From the NCBI GenBank assembly GCA_003254905.1, contig QANU01066119.1, forward strand, positions 226,516-290,515: a DNA stretch of 64,000 bases. The letters run 5' to 3'. Of this stretch, positions 1 to 13,500 are shown piece after piece. Both the position numbers and the translations under genes were made by a program. Source of the stretch: Nissolia schottii (lineage: Eukaryota; Streptophyta; Magnoliopsida; Fabales; Fabaceae). A model generated the notes under the pieces. That model ran no database searches. It saw nothing but the letters and a program-made list of their open reading frames with translations, and had not been told where the DNA came from. How positions within the stretch are numbered: position 1 is the stretch's first letter; every line of letters begins with the position of its first letter.

Positions 1-540
1 TATAACATAATTTTATTTTTTGCTTTTCTTCATATTTTATTTTTGTTCTTTTATTATTTTATTTTATCAATATAATGTCTTTTTATAGTATTTTATTTTA
101 TTTATATTTTTCAATACCATTCTAGAAGTGAATGGTTACTAATATTACCAATGAGAAAATAGAATTATTTTCTAAAGTGAATGATAATTGTAAAAAAAAA
201 TATTCCTAGAAGTGAATGGTAGAGAACATATATTCCTAGAAGAGAATGATAAGTATACTTATGAGAACAAATAATTATTGGCGAAATATAATTATTCTTA
301 GAAGTGAATGATCATATGAAAAATAATAGCAATTCTCTAAAGCGAATGCATTTTTATTATCTAAAATTATTCAAAAATATTATTATTTCTCTATATATGT
401 ACTTAAAAGTGAATGTATCAAAAGATTATTTTCAAAATTGAATGAACTTTATTATTTTACATTCTCCAAAGCGAATGAAGCTTATTATTTTGCATTCCAG
501 AAGTGACTTTGTTTTATTTTTTGATGAAAATACTAAATTT
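1..540. repeat. Degenerate short interspersed repeat, core AGAAGTGAATG
   Basis: About ten diverged copies of a motif resembling TTCCTAGAAGTGAATGGT or TTCTCTAAAGCGAATG recur at irregular 30-60 bp spacing in AT-rich DNA, with one more near 930. No reading frame is maintained. The stretch lies upstream of a decayed copia integrase and may be old retroelement or satellite-like sequence, but I cannot assign a family. Confidence 0.5.
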
Positions 541-1555
541 CATTAAACTGCAAAATCTGCATCAAGAGAAGGAGCCAAAAATTGAGGTGGTTCCTTCGTA
601 CCTATGATTTATTGATTTGGTAATTTTTGGTGTGTATAATTTGCTAAAAAATTTGGATGCATGGACTATAAGATCTTAAAATTAATAGTGAGAGAAAAAC
701 TTAATAGTTTTTAAGATAAGTTTTTTATTGAAATTATGTGATGAAAATATCACTAATGAGAACTAATTGGAAAAAATATTTTCCACATTTCACACTCCAA
801 ATATGCTCATGTTGTAACAATGCAAAATGAGTTATTAACAATATTTTGAATTGAAATTCTGTCTTCTTATATATAGTTGAATAAAATGAAGAGTTGTTCA
901 TGAAAAATCATGAAATTTGAGTAGTTGGCTATGGTTCATTTCCTAAAGTGAATGTGATAAATTATAACTTCAAAAGTAGCAAAGTTCTTGGAATGAATAT
1001 AATAAATGTGTATTGAAATAACTTGGTCATGTACCTATGGTATGTTCGCTTCATATTTATCAAATATCTCGTTAAGAAAATGATAAAAAAAAATACTTGT
1101 TTTAAAATATTAGCCAATCATGATTTTAACAATGATATGAGCAATATGATTTATTTGGAGATATTTGTTTTTCTCTGAAGATTATAATTGAGATATTATT
1201 CTTTTAGAAATATTTTATTTAGAAACTTTTAATTAACATCAAATTTCAATATTAAATAAAATTAATGATTATGATATTTATAATATACTGTGATTATTAG
1301 TGATTTAGTTGCGTAAAATGATTATATATATGATAATTTTCTTTTAATTACATGATATGTTAATATTTTTTATGATATTATAATTATTTATGATGTGTAT
1401 TATTTTTTTTTTTGAAGAAATTTATCAAAATAGTAGTGCTTATATATGTTTTGCAAGTAATGCTACAATGTATATTTTTAAAATCAAAACATATCTTACT
1501 TATATGATAATGAGATAAGAAAATGATAACACAATAATTGGTAGTACTAAGGTTT
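541..1555. other. AT-rich intergenic DNA, no gene seen
   Basis: No open frame of note, no RNA gene and no clear element boundary is visible. It lies between two diverged repeat arrays and upstream of a copia integrase relic, so it is probably eroded retrotransposon sequence. Confidence 0.4.
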
Positions 1556-1850
1556 GAAAGCTCCACAAGAGCTAATATTTTGTTTCCCGAAGAAGCAAAA
1601 ATTATGATGCATTATTACCTATTAATTCATAAAGATGAATGAAAGCTCCATAAGGGCTATTGTTTTGTTTTCTGAAGAAATAGAAATAAATTATAATATG
1701 CTACCATGTCATAAAGACAACTAAAGGCTCTAGAAGAGCCAGTATTCTTTTTCTAAGAGAAACACAAATCATTATGTATGATTAAACATTTTAGGTAGTA
1801 CAAAACTGATTAAAGGTTCTTGAAGAGCTGATATAGCACTGATTGGAGGA
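1556..1850 (+). repeat. Degenerate tandem repeat, period about 85 bp
   Basis: Units start near 1556, 1641, 1723 and 1812, each opening with a variant of GAAAGCTCCACAAGAGC. A purine-rich tract like TTTCCCGAAGAAGC and a CATAAAGA motif follow. Spacing is about 82-89 bp. Units are clearly diverged, indicating an old duplication. Confidence 0.5.
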
Positions 1851-2039
1851 ACAAAGTATTTATAGATGTTTTTATATTATATAGATTGTCTAAATGAAAC
1901 TTGTTAAAATTTAAAGATATTCGCCAATGAGAACATCATGTTGACTATAAATAAGGAAAACATTAAATATCTCCATATTACAATTATTATATTGGGTAAT
2001 AAATATGTATTAGAAAACTAATTGTTTTCCTTCAGTTTG

Positions 2040-2870
2040 TACTATAACAAATATTGTTGTAATTGAAACTTATGCTAGAGTAAACCAGAAGTTTACTGAC
2101 CCAAATTTTTGGCATAATTGGTAAGGTCATCCCTGTTAAATTATGATGCAAATAATTTTTGAGAATTCATTTTGAAACCCATTGAAGAGCCAGAAGATTT
2201 TTCAAGTTAAAGAACTCTCGTGTGTTGCTTTTTCTCAAAGACATTAATTATAAGACAATCGTCAATTGAATTTGTAAGAGAATCATTTACATATCTGGAA
2301 TGTATTGAGGGTGAACTATTTGAGCCCATTGAGCCATCATGCGAACCATTTAAAAATTACATATGATTTTAATAGATGCATCAAACAAATGGTCACATGT
2401 GTATTTATTGTTAACTCGTAATCTGAAGTTTACGTGATGACTTGCTCAAATAATTTAAGAGCAGAGTATCCAAATAAGGTCATTAAGACAATTTGTCTTA
2501 ATAATAATGGTGAATTAATGTCTCGAGATTTTAACTATTAATGTATGTCAAATGGAACAACAATTGAAGAGCATGGTGCTCCTATTCATACATGATCTAG
2601 CAAAATTCTTTACTAAATGTCTCTAATTAATAGTTAAACCATTACTTATGAGAACAAAACTTCATGTTTTGGCTTGAGACATGGCATTTAACAAAGCTTG
2701 TAGGCATCATGCCAACAAATTATTATAAATTATCCTCATTGCACTAGGATTTTGGTCAGGAGCCAAATATTTACCATTTAAAATTTTTTTATGTGCGATT
2801 CATGTCTAAATTTGTCCACCATAACGCACAAAGATAGGATCTTTACAGCGCTGGAGAGGGTTATTGGAAA
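2040..2870 (+). pseudogene. Decayed Ty1/copia integrase fragment
   Basis: Translation across all three plus frames recovers a degraded copia integrase. It starts with a GAG-pre-integrase-like FWHNW..GHP stretch near 2100. Segments resembling the integrase core follow (around WSHVC near 2390 and IKTICLNNNGE near 2490), then GQEPNIYHLKFF near 2755. Many stops and frameshifts interrupt it, and no reverse transcriptase or LTR could be matched. This is an old, partial retrotransposon relic with no expected function. Confidence 0.65.
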
Positions 2871-2918
2871 GGCATGACAGAGAATGACTTTTGGGACTGC
2901 CACCAACTAGGTACAAGA

Positions 2919-3640
2919 TCAAGAGAAGGTGAGGTGTTCCTGGGGATCCGTCAATCCATCATATGGTCTGGTAGTTTGGGGCGGTAAGAAGTTTTGAGGT
3001 AACCAAAATTTGAGGATGTCATCAGGGAAGGGTTTGTCGTTGTAAATTGGGTATTCTTTTGAATGAAGAAGTTCTTCCACTGACTTCCTTGAGCCCTCAG
3101 AATAGGCATGGTCATTCTCTCTTCTGAGAATGGTTGCTAGTGTAGCGAGTTGTCCTTTTAAGAGGAAGCTCTCTGATGTTGGGGTGGGCTTTCCCTTCGA
3201 GGGGATGGTCGTCAGCGTGGTGAGTTTTCCCTCTAGGGGCACACCCTTTCATACCATGGTGGACTTTTTCTAAGTGAGATGTCTTCTTATCCTTGCTTCC
3301 CCATTCACATTAGAGTTGGAGATTAATGACGCTTTCTTGGGCTTCAATTTTTTTAGCGAAGCTTCTTGCGAGGTTTTTTTTTTGTTCCAAGACTCAAAGT
3401 TGCTCATCTTGTTTCTTAAGAAGATGTTCCAAGTGCCTGAGTATATCCATTGGTCCCCAGTCGTCCCTTGTAGGTACCTTTACCTGCGAGGTCAACTGGT
3501 AACCTATGGGATTTTCTGAGTGATCATCTTCTTGATCAAGGGTCAGAAAGGGATGTAGTGCACTTGTCCTAGTAAGACAGAGGAGAGTGATGGGAATGAG
3601 CATTCCCATTGTTCTCTGCTCTATATTCATTATTGGCATT
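2919..3640 (-). pseudogene. Decayed Ty3/gypsy gag fragment
   Basis: The minus strand carries two overlapping broken frames. The one at 2919-3242 ends in LPPQTTRPYDGLTDPQEHL. This resembles the plant Ty3/gypsy gag entry motif in which a Pro-rich stretch is followed by YDGTxDPxEHL. Upstream on the same strand (3394-3639) is a charged Gln/Leu-rich segment. Frameshifts and stops show it is dead. No LTRs or pol are visible nearby. Confidence 0.55.
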
Positions 3641-6600
3641 CACATCGTCTTTGTTTTTCGTTCTGGCTCCGAGTTTTCCTCAACCATGGTTCCTTGTAAA
3701 AGAAAAGGGGGATTCAAAAGATATGCTAGAAGTATTGAGTTCCCAAAGACGGTGTCAATATTCAATAGTAATACAATGCAGAAAGATATTACCTAGTACG
3801 GTGGCGGAGCCTAGTTGAGTAGAAGTGGTGAGCCTACAGTCTCGGATGATGGTGCTCTTAGAAAGAACAACGACAATGGGTACTTGCAAAGACACTCAAA
3901 CGTCCAAGTAAGAATATGTATCAAAAAAGTAGTTTTTTTAGATTGAATACATTACCTTAGGTTTATGGTTAAGTTATCCTCTTATACTTGAGTTAGTTAC
4001 ATGCCTCATAACTTGTACGCTAAGCTATGCGAATAGTGTTTTTTAGGCGGATCCTAGAGATCACGCACTTTATTTATGGCTTGTTAAGCCTAGGTTGTTA
4101 CTCTTATTTCTACATGCTTCATCTGTTGATGCTTGTGTGTTATATGGGACTTGCATAGACTCAATTTTTATTGGGTGGAGCTCAAAGTGTCTGTATGTCA
4201 TATGGGACTCAACTTATTGGGTCGTTAGGATCTGAATTTTATTCCATGGCAAGGAAAAAAAACCAAAATTCAAAATTTATCATGGATTAAAAACATATTT
4301 AACCCTTATCTATTTATAATATAGAAATCCTAATTCCTATCTATACAATTGTGCCATGTAAGAATTTTGTTGTAGTTGTCCTTCTATAAGCATTTTGGCT
4401 AGCTTTACTTTCTCTCACAAATGATATTCATAACCCCCATGCCATACCTATATCCATATTCTGTAACCCTCAGTAGTTAATTAATAGAATTCCTATAAGT
4501 GAGGAAAAGTGAAAATAGAGATACCTAATGGAAGACGGTGTCGACTTCAGATCCTTTCTCTCAGCTCCTTATCGATGCCACGCCATGGCTTCTTTGGCTC
4601 CTTACACAATAAGGGTGAATTCTATCATCAGTGAGTTAGTGAGTATTCAACAACAACCATCGCCACCTCCTTCATTTTCCTCACTTACGTCCGTCATAGT
4701 CTTAACCATTACCTTGACACTATCAATGGCAATACCAAGTGTGGTGCCCATCTTCACTCACGATAGCATTGTCTCTACTGCTGTATCTAGACTTGCACGC
4801 TACTGACAATAGCCCAATCATAGTTTGAAGGTCGCGAAAACTATGGAGGTCGCAATAATTGTCACAATAACTACCAACAGATTTTACCCATAGCATTATA
4901 ATGACGGCATGAAAATGCATAAGTAAGGTAATACTTAAAAGCTTTAAGGAAAATATCGAGTAAACTAAATAAATTGTTCTATTTTGGTTAAAGTTACAAG
5001 TAATTCAAATTTAAAAATAGTGACAACATTACATTTTAATGCTCCAACGTTATTTCCCTTTCTTGATTGGAATGCAGCTGGAGTGGGGAAGGTTCAACTC
5101 TTGGTAAATTTTAATTTCCAGGGGCATGAATATATATTCAATTTTCAATAACTATATTTCTTATTTTGGAACACATACACAAGGTTCTTAATTTTTCAAA
5201 TTCATATTTATCATAATTCTTATATATATATATATATATTGTAAGTGTAATATTGATTATATTTCATTGTACTCTTATGTATTTAAAAAGAAGGTCGAAT
5301 TTTGGGGCCAACATCGCGGATCTAGAATCATCCATGACAAAGTTTCCAAGGTCAAGGATAGTATCTCAAGCCACCCAAAAAAAAGTTTTAAATTATAGTA
5401 CTTTAGCTATGGCAGAAAAGACTGATGAGAATCAAAATGGTCTTGGAAATGTAATCTTTCATCCATCATTGTAGAGAGAAGTAAAGCATCTTGTGCAGAT
5501 AACATTAAATACCGAGGCTCATCAGGTAATTTATTAAAGTCATTTTGTTATTTAGTATTGATTTTATCTAACATGCTCCAAATATTTCCATTCTTTCTCA
5601 TAAAACTGATTTTGTTATTTAATTTCTTTTAGGTCTCATTATCAGCCATGTCATCAAGTAAGTTTCTATATTTTCCAAAACCATGCTTATGTGTTTGGAA
5701 CTAAAGCTTTGTGGAAACTTCAAGATTTCTTTATGAAAAATCATTAAAAAAGCGCGTTTCATTTTTAACATGGTGGCACAATTAAAGGCAAATCATAATA
5801 TAAAAAATGGTAAAGAATATCTTAGAATTTACATAGGAACCATGGTTTTACTTATCTAAATGTTGATGTGTTTCAGCACATAGCGGCCAAGATAATGATT
5901 TTATCAAGCATTTAATACATAAATGACAATATTATACTACTATCATTGTCACCAACAATAAGTTTTGTTTTTTTTTACGTAAAAGACTATAAGAGTTACA
6001 CACGCTAATCACATGTTTTGCTGCACATGAACATCAACATGAACGAGTTCTATTGTGTATTCTCTTTGGTCAAACTATGATTGAGTAATACCAACAATTC
6101 CTCAAAATGAAGTTTCTTTGCATAAAAAACACAATTGATTGGTTGGGATAAGAGGGATCACTTACAAACAACATTTACAAACGTGTTGCAAATAATTCTT
6201 AACTCGTAATGAAGAAAGCAATGTTCATTTTTGATGTCAACAAATGAACCTATTGCTAAGAGTAATGCTATATATATTTTTGCAAATCTTTTTACCAATC
6301 CTCCTACCAACTCTAATGAACAACTTGACAATTTTCTTCCTATTTTATCCTAAAAAAGTGCCAAGTGTCATTCATAATAGTTTTTAGAAAAATTGGTAAG
6401 AGGATTTTGTGATGATGCCTTTCCAAAGGCTGGTCACATGAGTTATTAGATGAGCTATTTCCTTTTTGGATTTGACTTCCTTTTGATTGGACCTAGAATG
6501 GAATGGTGCTTCATAACTATTAAAATTTCTTTATTTTATTTGTTATTAGAAGGTGTTCATGTAATCTTTGTGGTTAGAAATAATTTTAAAAAATGTAGCT

Positions 6601-7439
6601 AGGAAAATTTGTAATTGTTATTACAATTATAACAAATTGAATATTGTCCAATGATTGGTCCTTATTTTCTAAGAAATTGTAGTGTTTGATGTTAATATTT
6701 TTTTAGATGCCAAACAACTATTTGGAGTATCTTGTTTTTATAATTTTGTGAAGATATATCACCCAATTTTGCGGTTAATCTTAATGAATGTAAATCCAAA
6801 ATATTTTATTGAGATTCAGAGTATCAATTTCATCTTACTCTTTTTCATTGAAATTGTGTTTATGTGCTACATATAAAGTAACTATGTTATTTTAAATTTC
6901 AAGATTTTCTCAACCCCATTTGTGTAGTTCACATATAATAAGTATTGATACACCAATAGAATGATCCTAGAACAAGATAAAGAACAAACACAAAAATATG
7001 AGAATAGCTAAGGAATTGAGTGTTGATTGCAATAGTTTAATTGCACTTAAATAGTCACCAACTAAGAAGAAAAGTTGGTGTAATTAAAAAAAAAATCAAA
7101 ATAAAGGATCAAATTAGGAAATAAAGTAGAATATTTGAGAAGCCAATGGAAGGAAAGAGAAAATCTGAAGAAAAAAGTTTTAAAAAAAATTCACAAATTT
7201 AACACCTATAAAAATCACATTATTTTTCAATTTGCCCGCTAGAATCTAGTTCATTTATAATTTTAGGCTTAAAGCATTGCTGGTTTATTATTGCCTTGTG
7301 AGGCGTGTTGTGTGAACATTCCAACCCCCACGCTACACCTGGAACAACTCCAATACGTAATATATCCACAGTCAAACGTTTTACAAGATTAATTAATCAA
7401 CTAACAGAGGGTAAGTCATTATTACACGTGTCACGACAA
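3641..7439. other. Intergenic DNA without a recognisable gene
   Basis: I see only short open frames with no family match (for example 4528-4806 and 5253-5474) and a short (TA)n run near 5221-5240. Near 6265-6410 there is a weak inverted match (ACCAATCCTCC versus a TTGGTAAGAGGATT-like arm) that may be a decayed MITE. Nothing here supports a gene. Confidence 0.4.
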
Positions 7440-7599
7440 CAAAGTCAGTGTTTGAATCTGAAAAGTGAGACCTGAAAAACAGAACTTCAACAAGAGATCA
7501 TAGAAAAGTTGAAGCTCTTTTTTTGTGCAACCAAAATTCTTCTCTTTTGACTCTCTGGAATAGAGTCTCTCAAACCAACTTTGCTTCCCACACACGAGG

Positions 7600-10500
7600 A
7601 TGGCTTCCTTCTCCACCAGGGTTTCCAGTGCTCTGAAAAGATACCGTTCATGCTCCAAGCTTCTGATTCTCTGCACTATCAGGTCTGTTTCTTCTTGCTC
7701 TAGTTTGTTGTGTGCATCACCAGTTATCATCCCTTGTTGTTGAAGTGTGGGAACATTTTCCAAAACAAATGTGAACTGTTGCACTTCATTATGTGCCTGG
7801 CATGATATTTTTGGCCTTGCAGGGTTTGCTCATTTATCTTCTCTAAAATTTTGCAAACGATTAGTAGTAGATTTTTTTTTTCCTTCCTTTTTGTCTAAAC
7901 CACTAATATTTGGAAGTCGACTTGATCTCAATTAATCTATCATTGTGAGAGAAAATTCTTTTATCGCTAGCTTTTTTTATCATCAACGTACTCAAACTCT
8001 AGACTTGCTTAAGGGAAACAAGTTTCGAACCAACTGACTAAGCCTTGGAACTTGAAAGATGTAGAATGTTTATTCAGTTACTTAAAGGGGAGAAGATCGA
8101 ACCGATTTGAGATCTCGAGAATCATAGAGAAAAATGTCTCCATGTGTTTAGTGTACTGATCTTGCCTGCTACACAGTAGAAAATTGTTGGTGAGTGATAC
8201 ATGGTATTCATTTTGCGACAATAGTTTCTTGTTTGGTGTTTGTTGTAAGTTAAAAGTCCAGAATCCGGAGTACGGGCCAAGGTACATTCACAATCAACCG
8301 CGTGTATAAGAAAGCTTGATAAGATATTTGGAAATTTGATGGTATTTGACCAAGCACTTGACCTATTTGGTATTGATCAATTCATTCAGTAGGTGTCATT
8401 CTTGATGTGGTTTTATAGCCATTATTAATGGATCCCAGCGGATTTGACTTCATAAATACCACTGCTTCCAATGTTCTTCTTGAACAATTGAGCCTGTAGC
8501 TCTGATATGCTCTAGGAGTATTAATTCCTCTTTATCAGGAATCAAGATTTATTTGATACTGTACCTTCTTTCTTAGCCCGCATCCATATTGTAGATATTG
8601 ACCAAAAGCCTAAGTAGTTGGTTTGGCTGCAAATCATTTCAGTCACCCAATGTTGTTTATGATGGTCATAGTAGAGATGGCAGTGGCCCAGGGCAATTTG
8701 TGATCCTTACAATTTCCGAAAAGGTGTATTCTGCTTAATGCTAGTTCATGCAGATTTTGCCTAATGCTTGTTCGATATCTGTCTGCGTGCATACATCCAT
8801 TAATATATTCCTTGATTCTTGCATGCACTTGTGCTGTATTTATAACTTTCCGGTGACAAAATTCTGTTTCATTGAGTCTACCTGCCCTTGGAAACTGCAG
8901 TGGTGGAGGTGTAGTGGCATACTCAGAATCGCAATCAGAAACTGAACGCCCTATTATTAATGCTAATGAGGCCCGAAAAAAGAAAGTGGTGGTCCTTGGA
9001 ACAGGATGGGCCGGTACCAGTTTCCTTAAGGATCTTGATGCTTCATTATATGATGTTCAGGTTGTTTCGCCACGTAACTACTTTGCATTTACTCCCTTAC
9101 TACCCAGTGTCACTTGTGGGACAGTTGAAGCCCGGAGCATTGTAGAGCCCGTCCGAAACATCATAAAAAAGGTGGAGAAAACAAAGGCATCACTTTGTTA
9201 TGTGCCTTGACATTATAGCTATCACCTTGTGCTTGTTTCTGGGATTTATTTTCCCCTTTTCTTTTAATGGTTTTCAAGGGTATGTTGAGTATTTAATAAA
9301 TAAGGGAGGTTTTATTTAATTTTTTTTGCATTTCTTTCCATTTCAGCGAAAAGGAGAAATAAAATATTGGGAAGCAGAATGTCTCAAGATTGATGCTGCA
9401 AACAAAAAAGTTCTTTGTCGATCCAACATTGACAACTTAATGGGAAATGGCGAATTTTCTTTGGACTATGACTTCTTGGTTCTAGCAGTAGGAGCACAAG
9501 TAAATACTTTTAACACCCCAGGTGTCAAGGAGAACTGTCATTTCCTTAAGGTAAATTTATTTCTGTGTGCAGCATATAGTCCATAATCATTTAATCGTTC
9601 AAAAAATGTTCGGCTTGTTGGTTTGTCAGGTGATTCAATTAATCTTTATCCATCTTGGTGAGCATAAAATATTATCAGCAATCTCTTGTTTTTAAATCAG
9701 TCTACCATTAATCCAAAATGCACTATATCATAATCACTTGTAGGATGTTGAGGATGCTAAGAGGATCAGACTGTCTGTGATAGATTGCTTTGAGAAGGCT
9801 GTTCTTCCTAGTCAATCTTATGAAGAGAGAAGGTCAAATCTTCATTTTGTAGTTGTTGGAGGGGGTCCAACTGGTGTCGAATTTGCTGCAGAACTGCACG
9901 ATTTTGTCCAAGAAGATTTAATAAAACTATATCCGGCCGTTAAAGATATAGTGAAGATAACATTGATTCAGTCAGGAGATCACATCTTGAACATGTAAGG
10001 AAAGCATTAACAGTCTCATTTATTTTCTAATGCTTTTGGAAACTAAAATTGAAACTCTGGTATGTTACTAAAATCGTGTTTTATTTAGTGTCTTACTTGT
10101 GTCAGCCACAGAGCTCTCTCTTTCATACAACTAACTGCATTAGGTCTGGTGCTAGCACTCCTTTCACTGTGATAATCGTTTCGCATAACATTACTTTACA
10201 CTCCTGAAAGTAACTCCGAATTAGAGGACCAGAACAACGTTATGATTTGGTTATTGTTAGTATAAGGAGGAATTAGACTGCTAACAATTCATACATAAAT
10301 AGTGGAATAACTTTGTGCGATGGTTTCTATTTTATGATTGGCATTCAGGCTCTTCTTCATTATCATAGGTCAGGCATCATAAATCACTTAGGTCATCAAC
10401 CAATGTTTTAACCTTCCAATTAACTCTTTTACATCTTGGTAACGACGCCTGAATGGTGGACACCCAGCTGCTTAACCGTGTATCTGGCGCTCTTTCGCTT

Positions 10501-13500
10501 TGACGGAATATTGTATTTGGTAATTGGTGGAAACTTATAAATTCTGGCCATTGCTTTTACCTACTCACAAGTTAAGCCTTCTATTGTTGATGCATTCTGC
10601 CACCATTAGCATTTTTCTTTAAGTTTCAAGTATTGCTAAGCACATAAAATATGACCGACTTTATTAAGTGTAATTAACTGTTTAAGTCTTTCATTCATAT
10701 TTTCCACAACTCAGGCAAGTCGCAATAAAATATCATCTTCAATCTTGTAGGTTTGATCAAAGAATAAGTTCATTTGCTGAGCAGAAGTTTACAAGAGATG
10801 GAATAGATGTTCAAACTGGATGTCGTGTTGTTAGTGTTAATGACAAGGAAATTACTGTGAAGGTAAAATCAACAGGCGAGGTTTGCTCTGTGCCCCATGG
10901 ATTGGTTGTTTGGTCCACCGGCATTGCAACTCTTCCAGTTGTACAGGACTTCATGGAAGAGATCGGTCAGGTGCTGCTCAATTCCATGCATTTCTAAAAC
11001 ACAGTTCCCTCCCACCCTCTCTACTTCATTTGTGGTGTATGTGTGTGTGGGGTGTGTAAGATAATCTTTATTGTACGCATGATACGGGATATCCAATATG
11101 TTTTTAATGATTTTATCTTGGCTTTAAATCGCAAAAAGAACTACTATTTGGGCAATCTGTTTAAGCTAGGATTGCACTTTGCGCAGGCTAAAAGGCGTGT
11201 ACTAGAAGCTGACGAATGGTTGCGTGTAAAAGGATGTGAAGATGTGTATGCCATTGGTGATTGTTGTTCAATAAATCAGCGTAAAATCATGGTATCTCTT
11301 TTAGCCTTTAAAAGCTTTTCTAAGACTCTTAACCTTATTTGTCTTATCGACCATCATGGTCCTTATCCAAATTACTATAGATTTGCCCAACCTGTTTTGA
11401 TGAAGAAATTATGCTCATTGTGCCGGTCATTTGATCATTTTCTGATAAATTCAACAAAGCTGTTACATATAATTATTAAGCTGCTATAATTTTCATCTTG
11501 AGATGAGAATAGACGAAGTTATGAGATCTTCATTAGACATTTATATGAATCACGACTGAATTTATCTATGTCATGATTAACTCATTACCTCTGTTTCTAG
11601 GATGATATCTCAGCCATATTCAAGGCTGCAGACAAAAATAACTCCGGTACCTTAAATGTTGAAGAATTCCAGGATGTGATGGATGACATCATCTTAAGAT
11701 ATCCGCAAGTTGAACTCTATCTAAAGAGCCGACATCTTCTTGATTTCACTACCTTGTGGAAAGATGCACAAGGGAATGAAAGAAAAGAAATAGACATTGA
11801 AGGGTTTAAGCTGGCTCTTTCTCATGCCGACTCACAAATGAAGAGTCTGCCAGCAACTGCACAGGTTTGCATCATTCCACAAAAATACTGAATACTTGTT
11901 GCTATAGACTCCTTTGCAGTCAAATATATCACGGGCAGTAAGGTTTTGATGGATCGGTATATATAGGTTGCCGCCCAACAGGGTACATATCTAGCTAGAT
12001 GCTTCAACCGCTGGGATCATTGTGAAGATCATCCTGAAGGTCCTCGACGATTTAGAGGAACCGGACGTCATAAGTTTCTCCCCTTCCGGTAAACCATGTA
12101 TTCTATTTATGCATATAATCCTGTGCATTCTGGACGTCATAAGTTTCTTCCCTTCTGGTAAATGATAATTCCTTATGCTTATAATTTTGTGTGTTCTGTA
12201 TTTTCTGTGTATGGTGTCGAATTAGCGATATTGTCTGTTCATCTGCTGCATCTGAATCATATACCATGGAAATCCAGTAAAGCTGTTAAATTGGTCCCTT
12301 TGTCCTATTATGTAGTGATTGCTTCGAATTTGAGAGAAGTCGATAAAGAAGGCTCTGCAACAATTTAGAAGTACACACGTGTGCACAAGATTATATTTCC
12401 ATTTAGCTTAAGTTTGCACCGCATAAATAAGCTATTATTTTTCAGAAACGTAAATTCGTAGTGGCCTGTAAGGAAAATGCTAACCAACAACTGTTTTTGG
12501 ATTGAATTTGAAGTGGCTTGTGCACCACATTCCTACGACGAGTTTCTGACTTTAAATTCTGTCATGTATCAGACCTATTGCTCAAGCTGAATAAAAAATG
12601 TGATGCTATGTTAAACAGCTGTGAAAAGATAAAATATTAGACCAATTCTGAGAAATATGTCTATTTTGTTGAGCGAATCTGAGACCCAACTCAGTTGAAT
12701 ATGTATTTTATGATGAGGTGTGAAGAGGGCACCAACCAAAAGATTAGGCATCACACAAAAATGTTTATGATTCAAAAGTGAACACTAACTTGGAGAAAAG
12801 ATGTTCTGATAACAGTTATGGATCAGCTTTTGCTCATATCAAGGACATAATAAGCAATTTTGTTTCTTTGCCATTTGCTTGCTTTATCCCTAACTAATCA
12901 TTTTATGCTTGTTGCTTATCCTTATCAATGCATCTCCTCATATTATTCCAAGTCTTTATTTATCTATTCTCTTCCTTTCCTATCTAAATCACATAATCTC
13001 GAGTCTCAACATGGTGCGGTACCATTCTCCATGACCTGCGTGACCATTGTTCCAATGCCCGATTTTCAAACCATTTGGATATATTTTAAATATTATTTAA
13101 GATTTTATTCTCTCATTTCTTCTTGTCGTATCTAATGCATAATCTCAACAATCCTTGTGAAGGTATAAGCATTTTGGGCAATTCGCTCCTCTGGGTGGGG
13201 AGCAGGCAGCCGCAGAACTTCCCGGAGACTGGGTTTCTATGGGTCACAGCACTCAATGGCTTTGGTATTCTGTTTATGCAAGGTAATGCACTAATGATCT
13301 TTCACTGCACATTTTGTTTCGTTTACCATATGGCAACTGCTTTATTTATAACCTGCTTTATTTAAGAGTTTTGTTACTTATACTCACATTTTTTTAACTT
13401 ACTGTTAATATATAAAATCATTCAAATGTCTTTACTTACGATTTTAAACTATCGGGAAGACACAATTGAATGATTTTATATCTTAACACTAGCACTCATT

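Noticed and set aside
4528-4806. 92-aa plus-strand frame
   Set aside because: Low-complexity Ser/Thr/Ile-rich translation without family similarity or promoter.
5253-5474. 73-aa plus-strand frame, charged N-terminal part
   Set aside because: No recognisable domain, no supporting splice structure, and AT-rich surroundings.
7431-7784. 117-aa minus-strand frame at the NDB1 start
   Set aside because: It overlaps exon 1 and the leader of NDB1 and resembles no family I know.
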